Below are positions 1-7,939 of a DNA stretch of 52,058 nucleotides, piece after piece. A program made the translations under genes and the position numbers. This stretch comes from an uncultured Muribaculaceae bacterium (GTDB lineage: Bacteria > Bacteroidota > Bacteroidia > Bacteroidales > Muribaculaceae). The notes beneath the pieces were generated by a model. That model saw only the letters and a list, made by a program, of their open reading frames with translations. It was not told the DNA's origin and searched no databases. The first letter of the stretch is position 1. Each line of letters starts with the position of its first letter. The stretch spans positions 1 to 52,058 of the forward strand of contig CAJUBL010000014.1 of the NCBI GenBank assembly GCA_910584665.1, read 5' to 3'.

Positions 1-50
1 GGGACACAAGGATTTTCAGTCCTTTGCTCTACCAACTGAGCTATGGCACC
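1..50 (-). tRNA. tRNA-Phe (GAA), 3' part cut by window edge
   Basis: The reverse strand shows a tRNA 5' half starting GGTGCCA at base 50, a normal D arm (AGCTCAGTTGGTAGAGC) and an anticodon loop CTGAAAA that gives anticodon GAA. The variable loop, T arm and 3' acceptor strand lie before base 1. The identity as Phe follows from the anticodon. A TACCTTTG promoter box lies about 30 bases upstream. Confidence 0.93.
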
Positions 51-81
51 ATCGCGGTAGGTATTTACCCTTTTTGCGTTG

Positions 82-89
82 CAAAGGTA
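82..89 (-). promoter_or_regulatory. -7 box for tRNA-Phe
   Basis: The reverse strand reads TACCTTTG, an exact match to the Bacteroidales -7 consensus TAnnTTTG, with start of transcription expected about 25 bases before the tRNA. The same octamer precedes tRNA-Leu and lgt in this window. No clear -33 TTTG was found. Confidence 0.6.
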
Positions 90-192
90 GATTTTTTTTT
101 TGATGTGTGCAAGTGTTTTTGATGCTTTTTTTTGATGTTTTTCGCAAAGTGTGATGTATATAGCTGTCTGTTAGTGCTGTATGTCGGTTATG

Positions 193-228
193 ACAACGGT
201 GGGACTGTAATCACAGTCCCACCGTTGT
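193..228 (-). terminator. Hairpin directly 3' of tRNA-Leu
   Basis: A perfect 16-bp stem (193-208 pairs with 213-228) closes a 4-base loop and begins two bases after the tRNA-Leu 3' end. It has no run of T on the downstream side, so it may act as a terminator, a processing signal, or both. The stem strength and position make a chance hairpin unlikely. Confidence 0.65.
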
Positions 229-230
229 AG

Positions 231-312
231 TACCCTGAGCCGGGGTCGAACCGGCACGGATTGCTCCATTGGTGTTTGAGACCAACGCGTCTACCGATTC
301 CGCCATCAGGGC
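231..312 (-). tRNA. tRNA-Leu (CAA)
   Basis: The reverse strand folds as an 82-nt class II tRNA. The acceptor GCCCTGA pairs with TCAGGGT, the anticodon stem TTGGT/ACCAA encloses CTCAAAC giving anticodon CAA, there is a long variable arm, and the T loop is GGTTCGACCCC. The terminal CCA is not encoded, as the bases after the discriminator are CTA. Confidence 0.95.
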
Positions 313-323
313 TTTTATGTCGG

Positions 324-331
324 CAAAGGTA
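324..331 (-). promoter_or_regulatory. -7 box for tRNA-Leu
   Basis: The reverse strand reads TACCTTTG, an exact TAnnTTTG match ending 11 bases before the tRNA 5' end. The remaining DNA between here and base 481 holds no gene that I can support. Confidence 0.6.
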
Positions 332-481
332 ATGCTTTTTTATCTTCTGTGCAACAATTTTGTTTTTTTACGTGGGTTGACGCAATGTCGATATCATCCC
401 GGATTATCTCTGCAAGGTGTGCCGGCGTTTATTTCGGATGTTGCCCAAAGACATTATAAACCGCAGATATTCCAATAGTTA

Positions 482-1045
482 TTATACATGTTTTATGAAT
501 TTAGCGGGCACGCCTCCGACAACAGTCTGAGGCTCTACATCTTTTGTCACCACAGCTCCGGCTGCTATTATTGCTCCGTCGCCGACTGTAACTCCCGGCG
601 TTATAGTTACATTTGCTCCTATCCATACATTTCTGCCTATGTGAATTGGATTGAATGTCATTGACTTACGCTTTTCAGGGTCTGGGTTATGATTTATTGT
701 CGCCATGACGCAGTTATGTCCTATAAGCGATCCGTTGCCTATAAAAATACCTCCCTGATCCTGAAACTTGCATCCCATGTTGATAAATACATTCTTACCG
801 ATATGCAGATTCTTGCCATAATCGGAATATATAGGCGGGAACAGTCCGACTGTGCTGTCAATCTCCATACCGGTCAGCTGCGACAGCAAACTCCGAAGTT
901 CATCCGGAGTATGATAACTGTTGTTGATTTCCATTGTTATGCGTATGGCTTCCTGTGAGGCTTTGTGCATAAATCTGTGTTCAGGAGAATCATTTATTAC
1001 CGTTCCATGAACGGCTACATATTCATTATATTCCTGTGGTGTCAT
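482..1045 (-). CDS. Sugar O-acetyltransferase, LacA/Maa-type hexapeptide family
   Basis: The 187-residue product has an N-terminal helical region like the maltose acetyltransferase domain, followed by a left-handed beta-helix of hexapeptide repeats from about residue 75 to the end (for example IHIGRNVWIGANVTITPG and VTVGDGAIIAAGAVV). The stretch NHNPDPEKR carries the His expected to be the catalytic base in this family. Such enzymes move an acetyl group from acetyl-CoA to a sugar hydroxyl in the cytoplasm; the true acceptor is not known. The start lies only six bases after the stop of the AraC-type gene, so the two are almost certainly co-transcribed. Confidence 0.88.
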   Translation of the reverse strand: MTPQEYNEYVAVHGTVINDSPEHRFMHKASQEAIRITMEINNSYHTPDELRSLLSQLTGMEIDSTVGLFPPIYSDYGKNLHIGKNVFINMGCKFQDQGGIFIGNGSLIGHNCVMATINHNPDPEKRKSMTFNPIHIGRNVWIGANVTITPGVTVGDGAIIAAGAVVTKDVEPQTVVGGVPAKFIKHV

Positions 1046-1051
1046 ATCTTT

Positions 1052-1969
1052 TCAGTTATTGGAATAGAAATCATTTCTAAAAGCACTCGGACTTTTACCT
1101 GTCGCACGTTTGAAAAGTCTGGTGAAATGTTGCGGATACTGAAAGCCAAGGTCATAGGCGATAATGCTTATGTCGGTGTCGGTGGATGCCAGACGCCTTT
1201 TTGCTTCGTTTATAAGATATAGCGTGATTATGTCCTGCGGAGTGTTCCCGGTTTCCCGTTTTATCAGGTCTCCGAAATATCCGGGTGTCAGATTTGCCTT
1301 GTCTGCAAAATATGATACTTTCGGTACCTCATTCGCCGTTGCGTCGGCAGAATAAATCCTGGACAGCTCGTTCTCGAAGGCTGCAACAACAGATGAGTTG
1401 ACTTTATGGCGTGTTATAAACTGGCGGTCATAAAATCTGCTCATATATTCAAGAAGAAGCTGGATATTGGCTGAAATCAGGTCTGCCGAATGGCTGTCAA
1501 CCGGATGTTTCAGTTCCAGACTTATTTTTTCAAGACTATCTGAAAACATCTTTTTTTCATATTCCGACAGATGTAAGGCCTCTCGCTGAGAGTAGCTGAA
1601 AAAGCCGAAATTGCCTATTTTTGATGCAAGAGGTGTTCCGCATATCAAATCAGGGTGAAACATCAATCCAACAACATCAGGGGCTAACGGTTCATCTGTG
1701 CTGTCAACATCAATTATCTGCCCCGGCGAGAAGCTGACGATTGTGCCTTCCTGGTAATCGTAATATTCGCGCCCATATTTCAGAGAACAGTATGCTCCGT
1801 TTTTAAGAAACAGAGCATACACCCCATAACTCATCCTTATGCGGTCAATTCTTTTTGTGGCTTTTTTAAGGTCAATGACTGTGACGAGCGGATGGTGTGT
1901 TGTCAATCCGTACAGTTTGTTATATGCGTCGATTGAATCGATTCTTACAGTAGTCGTATTTGTTTCCAT
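1052..1969 (-). CDS. AraC-family transcriptional regulator
   Basis: The 305-residue protein has a variable, cupin-like sensing region (about residues 20-170) and a C-terminal AraC/XylS double helix-turn-helix (about 205-300), with the hallmark RLASTDTDISIIAYDLGF and the closing FTRLFKRATGKSPSAFR. It is divergent from the alpha/beta hydrolase gene at 2111 and is followed by the acetyltransferase six bases downstream. In Bacteroidales such regulators often control a divergent neighbour, so the hydrolase is the natural target candidate; that is inference. The ligand is unknown. Confidence 0.92.
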   Translation of the reverse strand: METNTTTVRIDSIDAYNKLYGLTTHHPLVTVIDLKKATKRIDRIRMSYGVYALFLKNGAYCSLKYGREYYDYQEGTIVSFSPGQIIDVDSTDEPLAPDVVGLMFHPDLICGTPLASKIGNFGFFSYSQREALHLSEYEKKMFSDSLEKISLELKHPVDSHSADLISANIQLLLEYMSRFYDRQFITRHKVNSSVVAAFENELSRIYSADATANEVPKVSYFADKANLTPGYFGDLIKRETGNTPQDIITLYLINEAKRRLASTDTDISIIAYDLGFQYPQHFTRLFKRATGKSPSAFRNDFYSNN

Positions 1970-2068
1970 GCCTCAAAATTAATCATTAAATTTCTGGTTT
2001 TTACCATCATCTTCAGATATGGTAGGCATCGCCACGATATTGGTATGTCTGCATGATGTTTTTTTTAA

Positions 2069-2076
2069 TACTTTTG
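2069..2076 (+). promoter_or_regulatory. -7 box for the alpha/beta hydrolase
   Basis: TACTTTTG matches TAnnTTTG exactly and leaves a leader of about 30 bases to the ATG at 2111. The 140-base divergent intergenic region is the likely binding site of the AraC-type regulator encoded opposite. Confidence 0.55.
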
Positions 2077-2110
2077 CACCATAGAAAAATATATAATTAA
2101 TTTTATAGCA

Positions 2111-3241
2111 ATGTCAAAAAGTTTATTGATTTTCGTCATTTTAAACATAATCACAATATTAACGGTCATGGCAAAACAGAAGATAACACAGACAGCAGGT
2201 CATCAGCGGCTTGAAGAGTCCGCTCCGGAGTCCTTACATATCTGCGCCGACACTTCGGCTGCTCCGGTAGAGCAACTGGAACTGACACAGGAATGGGATA
2301 AGACTTTCTCCAAAAGTGACAAAGTTGACCATCGCAAGGTTACATTCGTTAATCGCTATGGCATTACGCTCGCAGCTGACATGTATTCTCCTAAAGGGGC
2401 TGAAGGCAAATTGCCGGCAATCGCCGTCAGCGGTCCATTCGGAGCTGTCAAAGAACAGTCAAGCGGATTATATGCGCAACAACTTGCGGAAAGAGGTTTT
2501 CTCACGATTGCTTTTGACCCGTCTTTTACCGGTGAGAGCGGAGGGATGCCACGCCGTGTGGCATCTCCTGACATCAATACCGAAGACTTTTCGGCCGCTG
2601 TGGATTTCCTGTCGGTACAGCCAGATGTAGATGCTGACCGTGTAGGCCTACTCGGAATATGCGGGTGGGGAGGCCTTGCTATCAATGCCGCGGCAAACGA
2701 TACCAGAGTAAAAGCTACAGTAGCGTCAACGATGTATGATATGTGCCGTGTGACATCAAACGGGTATAACGATGCTGATGACAGTGCCGAGTCACGTTAC
2801 AGGGCTAAAGAAGCTATGAACGCACAGCGCACTGAAGACTATCGTAACGGTTCCTATAAGCGTGGAGGAGGTGTCGTTGATCCGTTGCCGGATGATGCTC
2901 CGCAATTTGTAAAGGAATATTATGCCTACTACAAGACCACACGGGGATTTCATGCACGTTCAGGCAATTCTACTGACGGATGGAATGTCACCTCGGCATT
3001 ACCGTTCATAAATTTCACGCTTCTCGACCGAGCCGGAGAAATACGTAATGCGGTAATGGTAGTTCATGGAGAAAACGCTCATTCCCGTTATTTAGGTGAG
3101 GATGCTTTCAGTAAATTGCATGGTGACAACAAAGAACTCCTGATAGTGGCGGATGCAAGTCATTGTGACCTCTACGACAATCTCTCCAAAATTCCGTTTG
3201 ATAGGATTGTCACATTTTTCAATACCTGGATGAAGCCATAA
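2111..3241 (+). CDS. Exported or anchored alpha/beta hydrolase with a Cys nucleophile
   Basis: The 376-residue protein starts with a hydrophobic segment (about residues 4-20) that may be a signal or anchor. The alpha/beta hydrolase fold follows: VSGPFGAVKEQSSG at about 107 resembles an oxyanion region, and the nucleophile elbow is GICGWGG at 182-188, with Cys184 where most esterases have Ser. The likely catalytic His is in DASHCDLYD near residue 352. A Cys-containing elbow is typical of dienelactone hydrolase (Cys-His-Asp triad), and the general layout recalls the YcjY-type hydrolases. The substrate is unknown. It is divergent from an AraC regulator and ends at a strong hairpin. Confidence 0.85.
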   Translation: MSKSLLIFVILNIITILTVMAKQKITQTAGHQRLEESAPESLHICADTSAAPVEQLELTQEWDKTFSKSDKVDHRKVTFVNRYGITLAADMYSPKGAEGKLPAIAVSGPFGAVKEQSSGLYAQQLAERGFLTIAFDPSFTGESGGMPRRVASPDINTEDFSAAVDFLSVQPDVDADRVGLLGICGWGGLAINAAANDTRVKATVASTMYDMCRVTSNGYNDADDSAESRYRAKEAMNAQRTEDYRNGSYKRGGGVVDPLPDDAPQFVKEYYAYYKTTRGFHARSGNSTDGWNVTSALPFINFTLLDRAGEIRNAVMVVHGENAHSRYLGEDAFSKLHGDNKELLIVADASHCDLYDNLSKIPFDRIVTFFNTWMKP

Positions 3242-3246
3242 AATAC

Positions 3247-3298
3247 ATTCCGAACTTACTCTGTCTGCGGTAGATTGCGAACGGAGTGAGTTCGGAAT
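3247..3298. terminator. Bidirectional hairpin between convergent genes
   Basis: A 15-bp stem (3247-3261 with 3284-3298, one G-T pair) lies between the converging hydrolase and M48 protease genes. The long loop can extend the stem with a few extra pairs. There is no strong T run on either side. Confidence 0.65.
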
Positions 3299-3335
3299 AT
3301 GATTCCCGTATCCGGGATCTGTGGACGGGAGGTTA

Positions 3336-4118
3336 TTATTGTATGCCTTCCTTGGCGGCGCGCTCGGTTATGTGCCTGATGCGGGCCTGGGTATCCGGGT
3401 GTGATGAGAACATCCGGGCTATTGCCGACTGTTTTACACCGGCCTGCTGTTCCATATTGAGCATCTTTTCGAAGGCTCGTGCCATGCCTAATGGATTGCG
3501 GCCGTTCATTACCAGAAAGTCGTATCCGCAGTCATCGGCTTCGTTTTCCTGTTTCTGTGAATATCTGGCATTGATGAGCGATTCGCTCAGAGTGCCGAGC
3601 TGTGAGTCAGTGAGAGCGGCAGCCTTGGAACCTGATGCGGCTACGGCATCCTTCAGTGCGCCTGTGAGAAGCTGGTTCCTGAAGGCATTTTTAGAATGAT
3701 GCTTGAGTACGTGACCTATCTCGTGGCCGATTACTCCCATCAGCTCGTCATCGTCCATCATGTCCATAAGTGAGGAGAATACGCGGACACTGCCGTCAGG
3801 GCATGCGAAAGCGTTGACGTCAATCACACGGTATACTTTGAAATTCAATGGAATACCGTCGGCTTCGGTTATGCCCTGTGTGAGTTTGTCGAGACGTATT
3901 GTATAAGGATCGTCCGGTTCACACACAGGGTTGTTCCTGTCCATCCAGTCTACCGATTCTCTGACATATTCGGCCATCTGGCTGTCGGTAAGAGTAACAG
4001 CCTGTACGCCCTGCTGGAGGGCTTTGAGTCCGCGTTTCATGTTGAACTGTGCCTGGGCTGCCAGCACGGTGAGCAGGCATACTGCGACAGATGCGATTTT
4101 AAGAGTTATATTTTTCAT
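3336..4118 (-). CDS. M48-family zinc metalloprotease, exported
   Basis: The 260-residue protein begins with a Sec signal peptide (hydrophobic residues 5-20, cleavage probably after AQA). The zinc motif HEIGH is at residues 132-136 and the third ligand Glu lies in ENEADDCGYDF, the usual M48 arrangement. The lack of further membrane segments points to the short, LoiP/YggG-like periplasmic type that clears misfolded envelope proteins. There is no lipobox Cys right after the signal, so a soluble periplasmic protein is more likely than a lipoprotein. It is divergent from the membrane protein at 4174, with the promoters interleaved. Confidence 0.92.
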   Translation of the reverse strand: MKNITLKIASVAVCLLTVLAAQAQFNMKRGLKALQQGVQAVTLTDSQMAEYVRESVDWMDRNNPVCEPDDPYTIRLDKLTQGITEADGIPLNFKVYRVIDVNAFACPDGSVRVFSSLMDMMDDDELMGVIGHEIGHVLKHHSKNAFRNQLLTGALKDAVAASGSKAAALTDSQLGTLSESLINARYSQKQENEADDCGYDFLVMNGRNPLGMARAFEKMLNMEQQAGVKQSAIARMFSSHPDTQARIRHITERAAKEGIQ

Positions 4119-4159
4119 TATCTGTAAATGTTAGGTAATTTTGATTCCTGTAAGGATTG

Positions 4160-4167
4160 CAAAATTA
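4160..4167 (-). promoter_or_regulatory. -7 box for the M48 protease
   Basis: The reverse strand reads TAATTTTG (exact TAnnTTTG), giving a leader of about 35 bases. A one-mismatch box for the opposite gene (GTAATTTG) sits at 4136-4143. The two divergent promoters therefore overlap head to head and would compete for polymerase. Confidence 0.5.
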
Positions 4168-4173
4168 GAAAAT

Positions 4174-4752
4174 ATGACCGAGAAGGCAAAAAAATTAATA
4201 CGGCGGCTGACCGTATACCGGCCTGTATGGGTATCATTGGCCGGTATCATGGCGGCCGGTATCAGCTCCTGTTATATTGAGCGGACAATTGTTGATGCAT
4301 GGATAGTTGCCGGTATATCTGCCGCGATAGCTGTAGTGCCGGTGTTCAGACTGGTGAAGCGGGGTGATGACGGGTCGGTATGGTATATTTTCAGATTTGT
4401 TAGCAGTTGGTTCTTGTGTGGAGCAATGATATCATGCATCGTTCTTGCGCTCAACTGCCACATGGCAGACCCCGTCACCATGCATAGCGAACAGGTCACT
4501 GTCGAGAGTAAACGTAGCGAGACACGTTATCGTTCAAGACGGGTAAGGCGCAATCACGTGGCTCGGGGAGAGCCATACAAGGTATATCGGGTGGCAGTCC
4601 GTTTTGAAAACGGAACGGTGAAGGAATTCAGTGTACCGCTGAGCCGTTATAACAGCGCAAGGCCCGGCGGACAGTTCGTGATAGATGTCAGCCGCGGCAT
4701 GTTTGGACTTCCGGTTCTGCATCAGCATGAATGTAGCGGGGGGAGGAAATAG
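4174..4752 (+). CDS. Small membrane protein of unknown function
   Basis: I do not recognise this protein. From the ATG at 4174 it has 192 residues. Its first half holds about three hydrophobic segments (near residues 20-35, 45-60 and 78-95), followed by a basic, arginine-rich stretch (SETRYRSRRVRRNHVARGE) and a beta-rich tail with FENGTVKEFSVPLSRYN. The layout suggests a few membrane passes with a soluble C-terminal domain. The reading frame also opens with TTG at 4141, but that codon lies inside the likely promoter, so the ATG is preferred. It lies between the M48 protease and the NlpE-like lipoprotein, suggesting an envelope role, which is inference. Confidence 0.7.
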   Translation: MTEKAKKLIRRLTVYRPVWVSLAGIMAAGISSCYIERTIVDAWIVAGISAAIAVVPVFRLVKRGDDGSVWYIFRFVSSWFLCGAMISCIVLALNCHMADPVTMHSEQVTVESKRSETRYRSRRVRRNHVARGEPYKVYRVAVRFENGTVKEFSVPLSRYNSARPGGQFVIDVSRGMFGLPVLHQHECSGGRK

Positions 4753-4827
4753 TGCCGGATAATTATGACAGAGTGAACACAATATAATGATGGCATGTTA
4801 TAATTGGACAACTAAAAATGTAAATCT

Positions 4828-5277
4828 ATGAAATACACAATGTTTATGATCGCGGCTTCGGCCGCCGCACTCGCGATGGCCTCGTGTTCCCGTACAAAAC
4901 CGGTTTCAATGCCGGTTGAAAGAAATTCTACCGATGCGGTTTATACCGGAGTATTACCGGGTGCCGATGTGGATGGAGTGCGCTACACCTTATTGCTGGA
5001 CTTTGACGATAAGGGCAACAGAGGAGAGTATGATATCGTGCAGACTTATTTTGTGGCCGACTCGACAGGAGTGCGTGATATGGCTTCTTTTGCCGGTGAG
5101 GGTGATTTTACTGTCGGACATACAGACGCCGGTAAACCTTATATTACGTTGTCTGACGACGGAGCCGGCCGCATGTTCTTCCTTATGGATACGGACTCGA
5201 CTCTGGTTATGACCGATGCCTCGATAACACCGGTAAACACACCGGGTATGAACTATACCCTCAGTAAGGCCCGGTGA
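4828..5277 (+). CDS. NlpE-like lipoprotein lacking the CxxC motif
   Basis: The 149-residue product has a lipoprotein signal with lipobox AMASC (Cys20). The motif YTGVLPGADVDGVRYTLLL at 39-57 matches the start of the NlpE N-terminal domain, where the usual form is LPCADC followed by G and a hydrophobic residue. Here both Cys are replaced (Gly45 and Val48). NlpE homologues are outer-membrane lipoproteins linked to copper or surface stress sensing. The loss of the Cys pair argues against metal binding at that site. It is 75 bases after the membrane protein gene and is followed by a clear terminator. Confidence 0.8.
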   Translation: MKYTMFMIAASAAALAMASCSRTKPVSMPVERNSTDAVYTGVLPGADVDGVRYTLLLDFDDKGNRGEYDIVQTYFVADSTGVRDMASFAGEGDFTVGHTDAGKPYITLSDDGAGRMFFLMDTDSTLVMTDASITPVNTPGMNYTLSKAR

Positions 5278-5348
5278 ATCAGGATCTGATATGTACTCTT
5301 CCGGGAATGCCATTGTTTAAAGAGGCATGACCGGTGTATTAAAGACTG

Positions 5349-5388
5349 CCGGCACATACACTTCTGTCAGATTAAGTGTATGTGCCGG
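5349..5388. terminator. Hairpin between convergent NlpE-like and OmpA-type genes
   Basis: A perfect 15-bp stem (5349-5363 with 5374-5388) around a 10-base loop. It is followed by TCTGTTT on the plus strand and serves the lipoprotein gene. The OmpA-type gene ends at 5437 on the other strand and could use the same stem. Confidence 0.8.
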
Positions 5389-5436
5389 TCTGTTTACGGA
5401 TATTCAATATTTTCTGTTAAATGACGGTCGGGCGGA

Positions 5437-6144
5437 TCAGCTGCGGGTGATGTGTATCTCGGCGCGACGGTCAAGAGCCGGATTGTCGTGAGAGGCATTC
5501 TCTCCTTTTCCGATTGTCCTTATCTGGCTGGGTTTGACACCATGGGATATGAGATAGTCTCCTACACTTCGGGCTCTCTTTTCGCTGAGGCGCTGGTTGT
5601 AGGCACTGTTGCCGTCTTTATCGGTGTATGCGACTATGATGACATTGTCTCCGCTTGCCGCTACCTGTCTGGCGAGCCTGTTGAGAGTGTCGTTGTCGGG
5701 TATTGATGAACTGTTCAGCGGGAAAAGATATACTACGTCGCTGATTGTTGTCGGGACATCTTTACGTTGTTCCTCTCCTGTGGAGGCGGCAGAGACTGAT
5801 TCGGCAGCATTCTGACGGGATGCGGTCGTGGCTGGAATAAACGCGGCATATTCTTCGGTGAGTACCACATTCCCGACCTTATTGGACCCATGCATAGTGG
5901 CCTCATAGCCGATGTGACGGCCATAGCCTGAGTACCAGAATACAGAGACTGCAAAGACTGCGACAGCGAGGAATGCAAGAGCGACCCACAACAGCCAGTT
6001 ACTGTGATTGCGATGGCGACGTATCACGCGCCGTACTGATGTCATACCGGTACCGGCCGCCACATACGCAGAGTCATGCTCCGCTATCATATGCGATGCA
6101 TCGTTTCCGGGAAGTCTGTTTTGATATTCAATGTTGTTTTTCAT
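5437..6144 (-). CDS. OmpA-family peptidoglycan-binding protein with N-terminal membrane anchor
   Basis: The 235-residue protein has a cytoplasmic N-terminus of about 45 residues including a basic patch (RRVIRRHRNH), one transmembrane helix (about 50-72) and a C-terminal OmpA/MotB domain (about 135-235). The typical elements are FPLNSSSIPDNDTLNRLA, YTDKDGNSAYNQRLSEKRA and the closing NPALDRRAEIHI. OmpA domains bind diaminopimelate in peptidoglycan, so this protein probably links the inner membrane to the wall. It differs from outer-membrane OmpA in having no beta-barrel. Confidence 0.88.
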   Translation of the reverse strand: MKNNIEYQNRLPGNDASHMIAEHDSAYVAAGTGMTSVRRVIRRHRNHSNWLLWVALAFLAVAVFAVSVFWYSGYGRHIGYEATMHGSNKVGNVVLTEEYAAFIPATTASRQNAAESVSAASTGEEQRKDVPTTISDVVYLFPLNSSSIPDNDTLNRLARQVAASGDNVIIVAYTDKDGNSAYNQRLSEKRARSVGDYLISHGVKPSQIRTIGKGENASHDNPALDRRAEIHITRS

Positions 6145-6195
6145 AACCGGATTATATTTAGTGATTAATAGTTTACACTAAAACATTTTCCGGTG

Positions 6196-6203
6196 CAAAT
6201 GTA
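6196..6203 (-). promoter_or_regulatory. -7 box for the OmpA-type gene
   Basis: The reverse strand reads TACATTTG (exact TAnnTTTG), about 52 bases before the ATG of the OmpA-type gene. No good -33 element was seen. Confidence 0.5.
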
Positions 6204-6307
6204 TCGTTAACGAGTATTTCGGCGATCTTAATCTTTGATAAATCCGTGGAGATTCAGTAACGCCTTCCGCCGCATTGCATGTAAGATATTGCTATATTTA
6301 CGGTTAC

Positions 6308-7177
6308 CTACTTATTCTCATCAGGGAAACGGTTCGGGAACTCAAGTTTTACGACAGGACGGCGCAGAGCTCTGATTATGAAGAATATGCCGATCAGTAT
6401 AAATGGCAGGCTCAGTGCCTGGCCCATGTTTACACCCCAGCGGGCTATCATGTCTTCCTCAAATCCTACCTGGACGTTCTTCAGGTATTCTATGAAGAAA
6501 CGTCCGGTGAACAGCAATGTCAGAAACACTCCGAATATGAGTCCGGGTCTGGCCTCGGCATTGCGTTTCCAGTACATCCACATAAGCAGTGTGAATAACC
6601 CCAGATACCATGCGGCCTCATAGAGCTGCGTGGGATGGGATGGCTCTGTATATATCGCCTGTGCTCCTGCCATCCAGGCGTTTACATTGTCGATAAAACG
6701 GAATGCCCAGGGCACATCTGTTACATGGCCATATATCTCATGGTTCATAAGATTGCCAAGTCGTATGAGAGCCCCTACCAGAGCGATAGGTATGACAAGT
6801 CGGTCGAATGTCCATAACGGAGACCTTCTGGTTGTAAACCATGAGAAACATAACACGCCTGATATCACGCCTATGGTACCGCCGTGACTCGCGAGTCCGC
6901 CTTCCCATATGTACAGGATGCGTATGGGATTCTGGCTGTAGACATCCCATTCATAGAAGAATACATGCCCGAGTCTCGCTCCTATTATTGTTCCGGCTAT
7001 GACCCACAGCAATAGTGTGCCAAGCCATCGTTCAGGCGCTCCCTCATGTCTGAAGATACGTTCTACGATCTTATATCCGATAAGGAATCCTATGGCAAAC
7101 ATAAGTCCATACCATCTGACGGTCACAAACGAGTCGATAAGCCGAGGGTCGGCCTCCCATGTTATGAAATTCAGCAT
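6308..7177 (-). CDS. lgt: Prolipoprotein diacylglyceryl transferase
   Basis: Lgt moves a diacylglyceryl group from phosphatidylglycerol to the lipobox Cys of prelipoproteins in the inner membrane. The 289-residue protein has about seven membrane segments. The HGGTIGV stretch and the signature RLGNLMNHEIYG (family form GRxGNFxNxE) are present, as is the C-terminal GRFFIEYLK. The frame stays open 11 codons further to 7210, but a -7 promoter box at 7200-7207 lies inside that extension, so the ATG at 7177 (MLNFITWEADP) is chosen. Several substrates (the NlpE-like and DUF4886 lipoproteins) are encoded in this window. Confidence 0.96.
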   Translation of the reverse strand: MLNFITWEADPRLIDSFVTVRWYGLMFAIGFLIGYKIVERIFRHEGAPERWLGTLLLWVIAGTIIGARLGHVFFYEWDVYSQNPIRILYIWEGGLASHGGTIGVISGVLCFSWFTTRRSPLWTFDRLVIPIALVGALIRLGNLMNHEIYGHVTDVPWAFRFIDNVNAWMAGAQAIYTEPSHPTQLYEAAWYLGLFTLLMWMYWKRNAEARPGLIFGVFLTLLFTGRFFIEYLKNVQVGFEEDMIARWGVNMGQALSLPFILIGIFFIIRALRRPVVKLEFPNRFPDENK

Positions 7178-7199
7178 AATCCGTTTTATTTTGAGATTA

Positions 7200-7207
7200 C
7201 AAAGGTA
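7200..7207 (-). promoter_or_regulatory. -7 box for lgt
   Basis: The reverse strand reads TACCTTTG, exact TAnnTTTG. It leaves a short leader of about 16 bases to the ATG at 7177 and decides against the longer start. Confidence 0.6.
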
Positions 7208-7346
7208 CACATAAATTGCGAAGATTTATATATCGACAAATAAAATGCCATGGCAACCGCATCAAATACTCTGAATCGCAGGTTACGCGGATTAATGTAT
7301 ACATCCGGATTTGCCTTGCAGCCGACATACGCTATTATGTTTCATC

Positions 7347-7393
7347 GAATATTCTCCGTATATTTGACTCAAAGAATATTCTTCGTATATTTG
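7347..7393 (+). promoter_or_regulatory. Duplicated promoter upstream of the NfeD/SPFH operon
   Basis: A 20-base block is present twice, 27 bases apart (7347-7366 and 7374-7393), with one mismatch. Each copy ends in TATATTTG, an exact -7 box. The TTTG ending the first copy (7363-7366) is 19 bases before the second -7 box, the normal -33 spacing in Bacteroidales. One copy can therefore serve both as a -7 and as a -33 element. The rest of 7178-7454 shows no gene I can support. Confidence 0.65.
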
Positions 7394-7454
7394 TGGGACT
7401 GGATGGAGGTGTGTTTTGTGCCTCGTTTATGTCTGATGATTAAATAGCTTATTT

Positions 7455-7913
7455 ATGGATATCTGGATTGTTTGGCTTATTGTCGCTTTGCTGCTTGTTG
7501 TGGTTGAAGTTCTGACTCAGATGGTGTGGACGCTTTGCCTGGCTGTGGGTTGTATCGGTGCGTTAGTGGCTGATTTGCTCGGGGTGGAACTTCCGTGGCA
7601 GGTGGCAGTTATGGCTTTTACGTCGGTCGTGGCGTTTCTTGTTCTTATGCCGTTATTTAAACGGTGGCATGACCGGTCTTCCGGATCATGTGACAGTAAT
7701 GCGGCTACGGGTATGGAGGCTTTGCTTGGGCGCCGGACTGTAGTTACTCACGATATCGAGCCGGGAGGACTTGGCCGTGTGCGTATTGATGGTGACAACT
7801 GGCAGGTGAGATGCTCCGGCAGCCAGTCGGTTATTCCGGCCGGCCGTGATGTCGTCGTAGTTGCCTTCGATGGCAATATTCTTGATGTGGAGATTGCCGC
7901 TGTTACCGACTGA
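7455..7913 (+). CDS. NfeD-family membrane protein
   Basis: The 152-residue protein has two or three hydrophobic segments in its first 75 residues, including the conserved WLIVALLLVVVEVLT start. A C-terminal OB-fold of the NfeD type follows (about 90-150: LLGRRTVVTHDIEPGGLGRVRIDG). It is the short NfeD class, without the ClpP-like protease domain. NfeD proteins are almost always paired with SPFH proteins, as here, where the partner begins 26 bases downstream. The pair is thought to organise membrane microdomains or protein quality control. Confidence 0.9.
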   Translation: MDIWIVWLIVALLLVVVEVLTQMVWTLCLAVGCIGALVADLLGVELPWQVAVMAFTSVVAFLVLMPLFKRWHDRSSGSCDSNAATGMEALLGRRTVVTHDIEPGGLGRVRIDGDNWQVRCSGSQSVIPAGRDVVVVAFDGNILDVEIAAVTD

Positions 7914-7939
7914 TTGAAAAATATATAGACATTTGTAAT

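Noticed and set aside
1..312. A tRNA-linked integration site for a mobile element
   Set aside because: No integrase gene and no repeat of a tRNA 3' end were found nearby.
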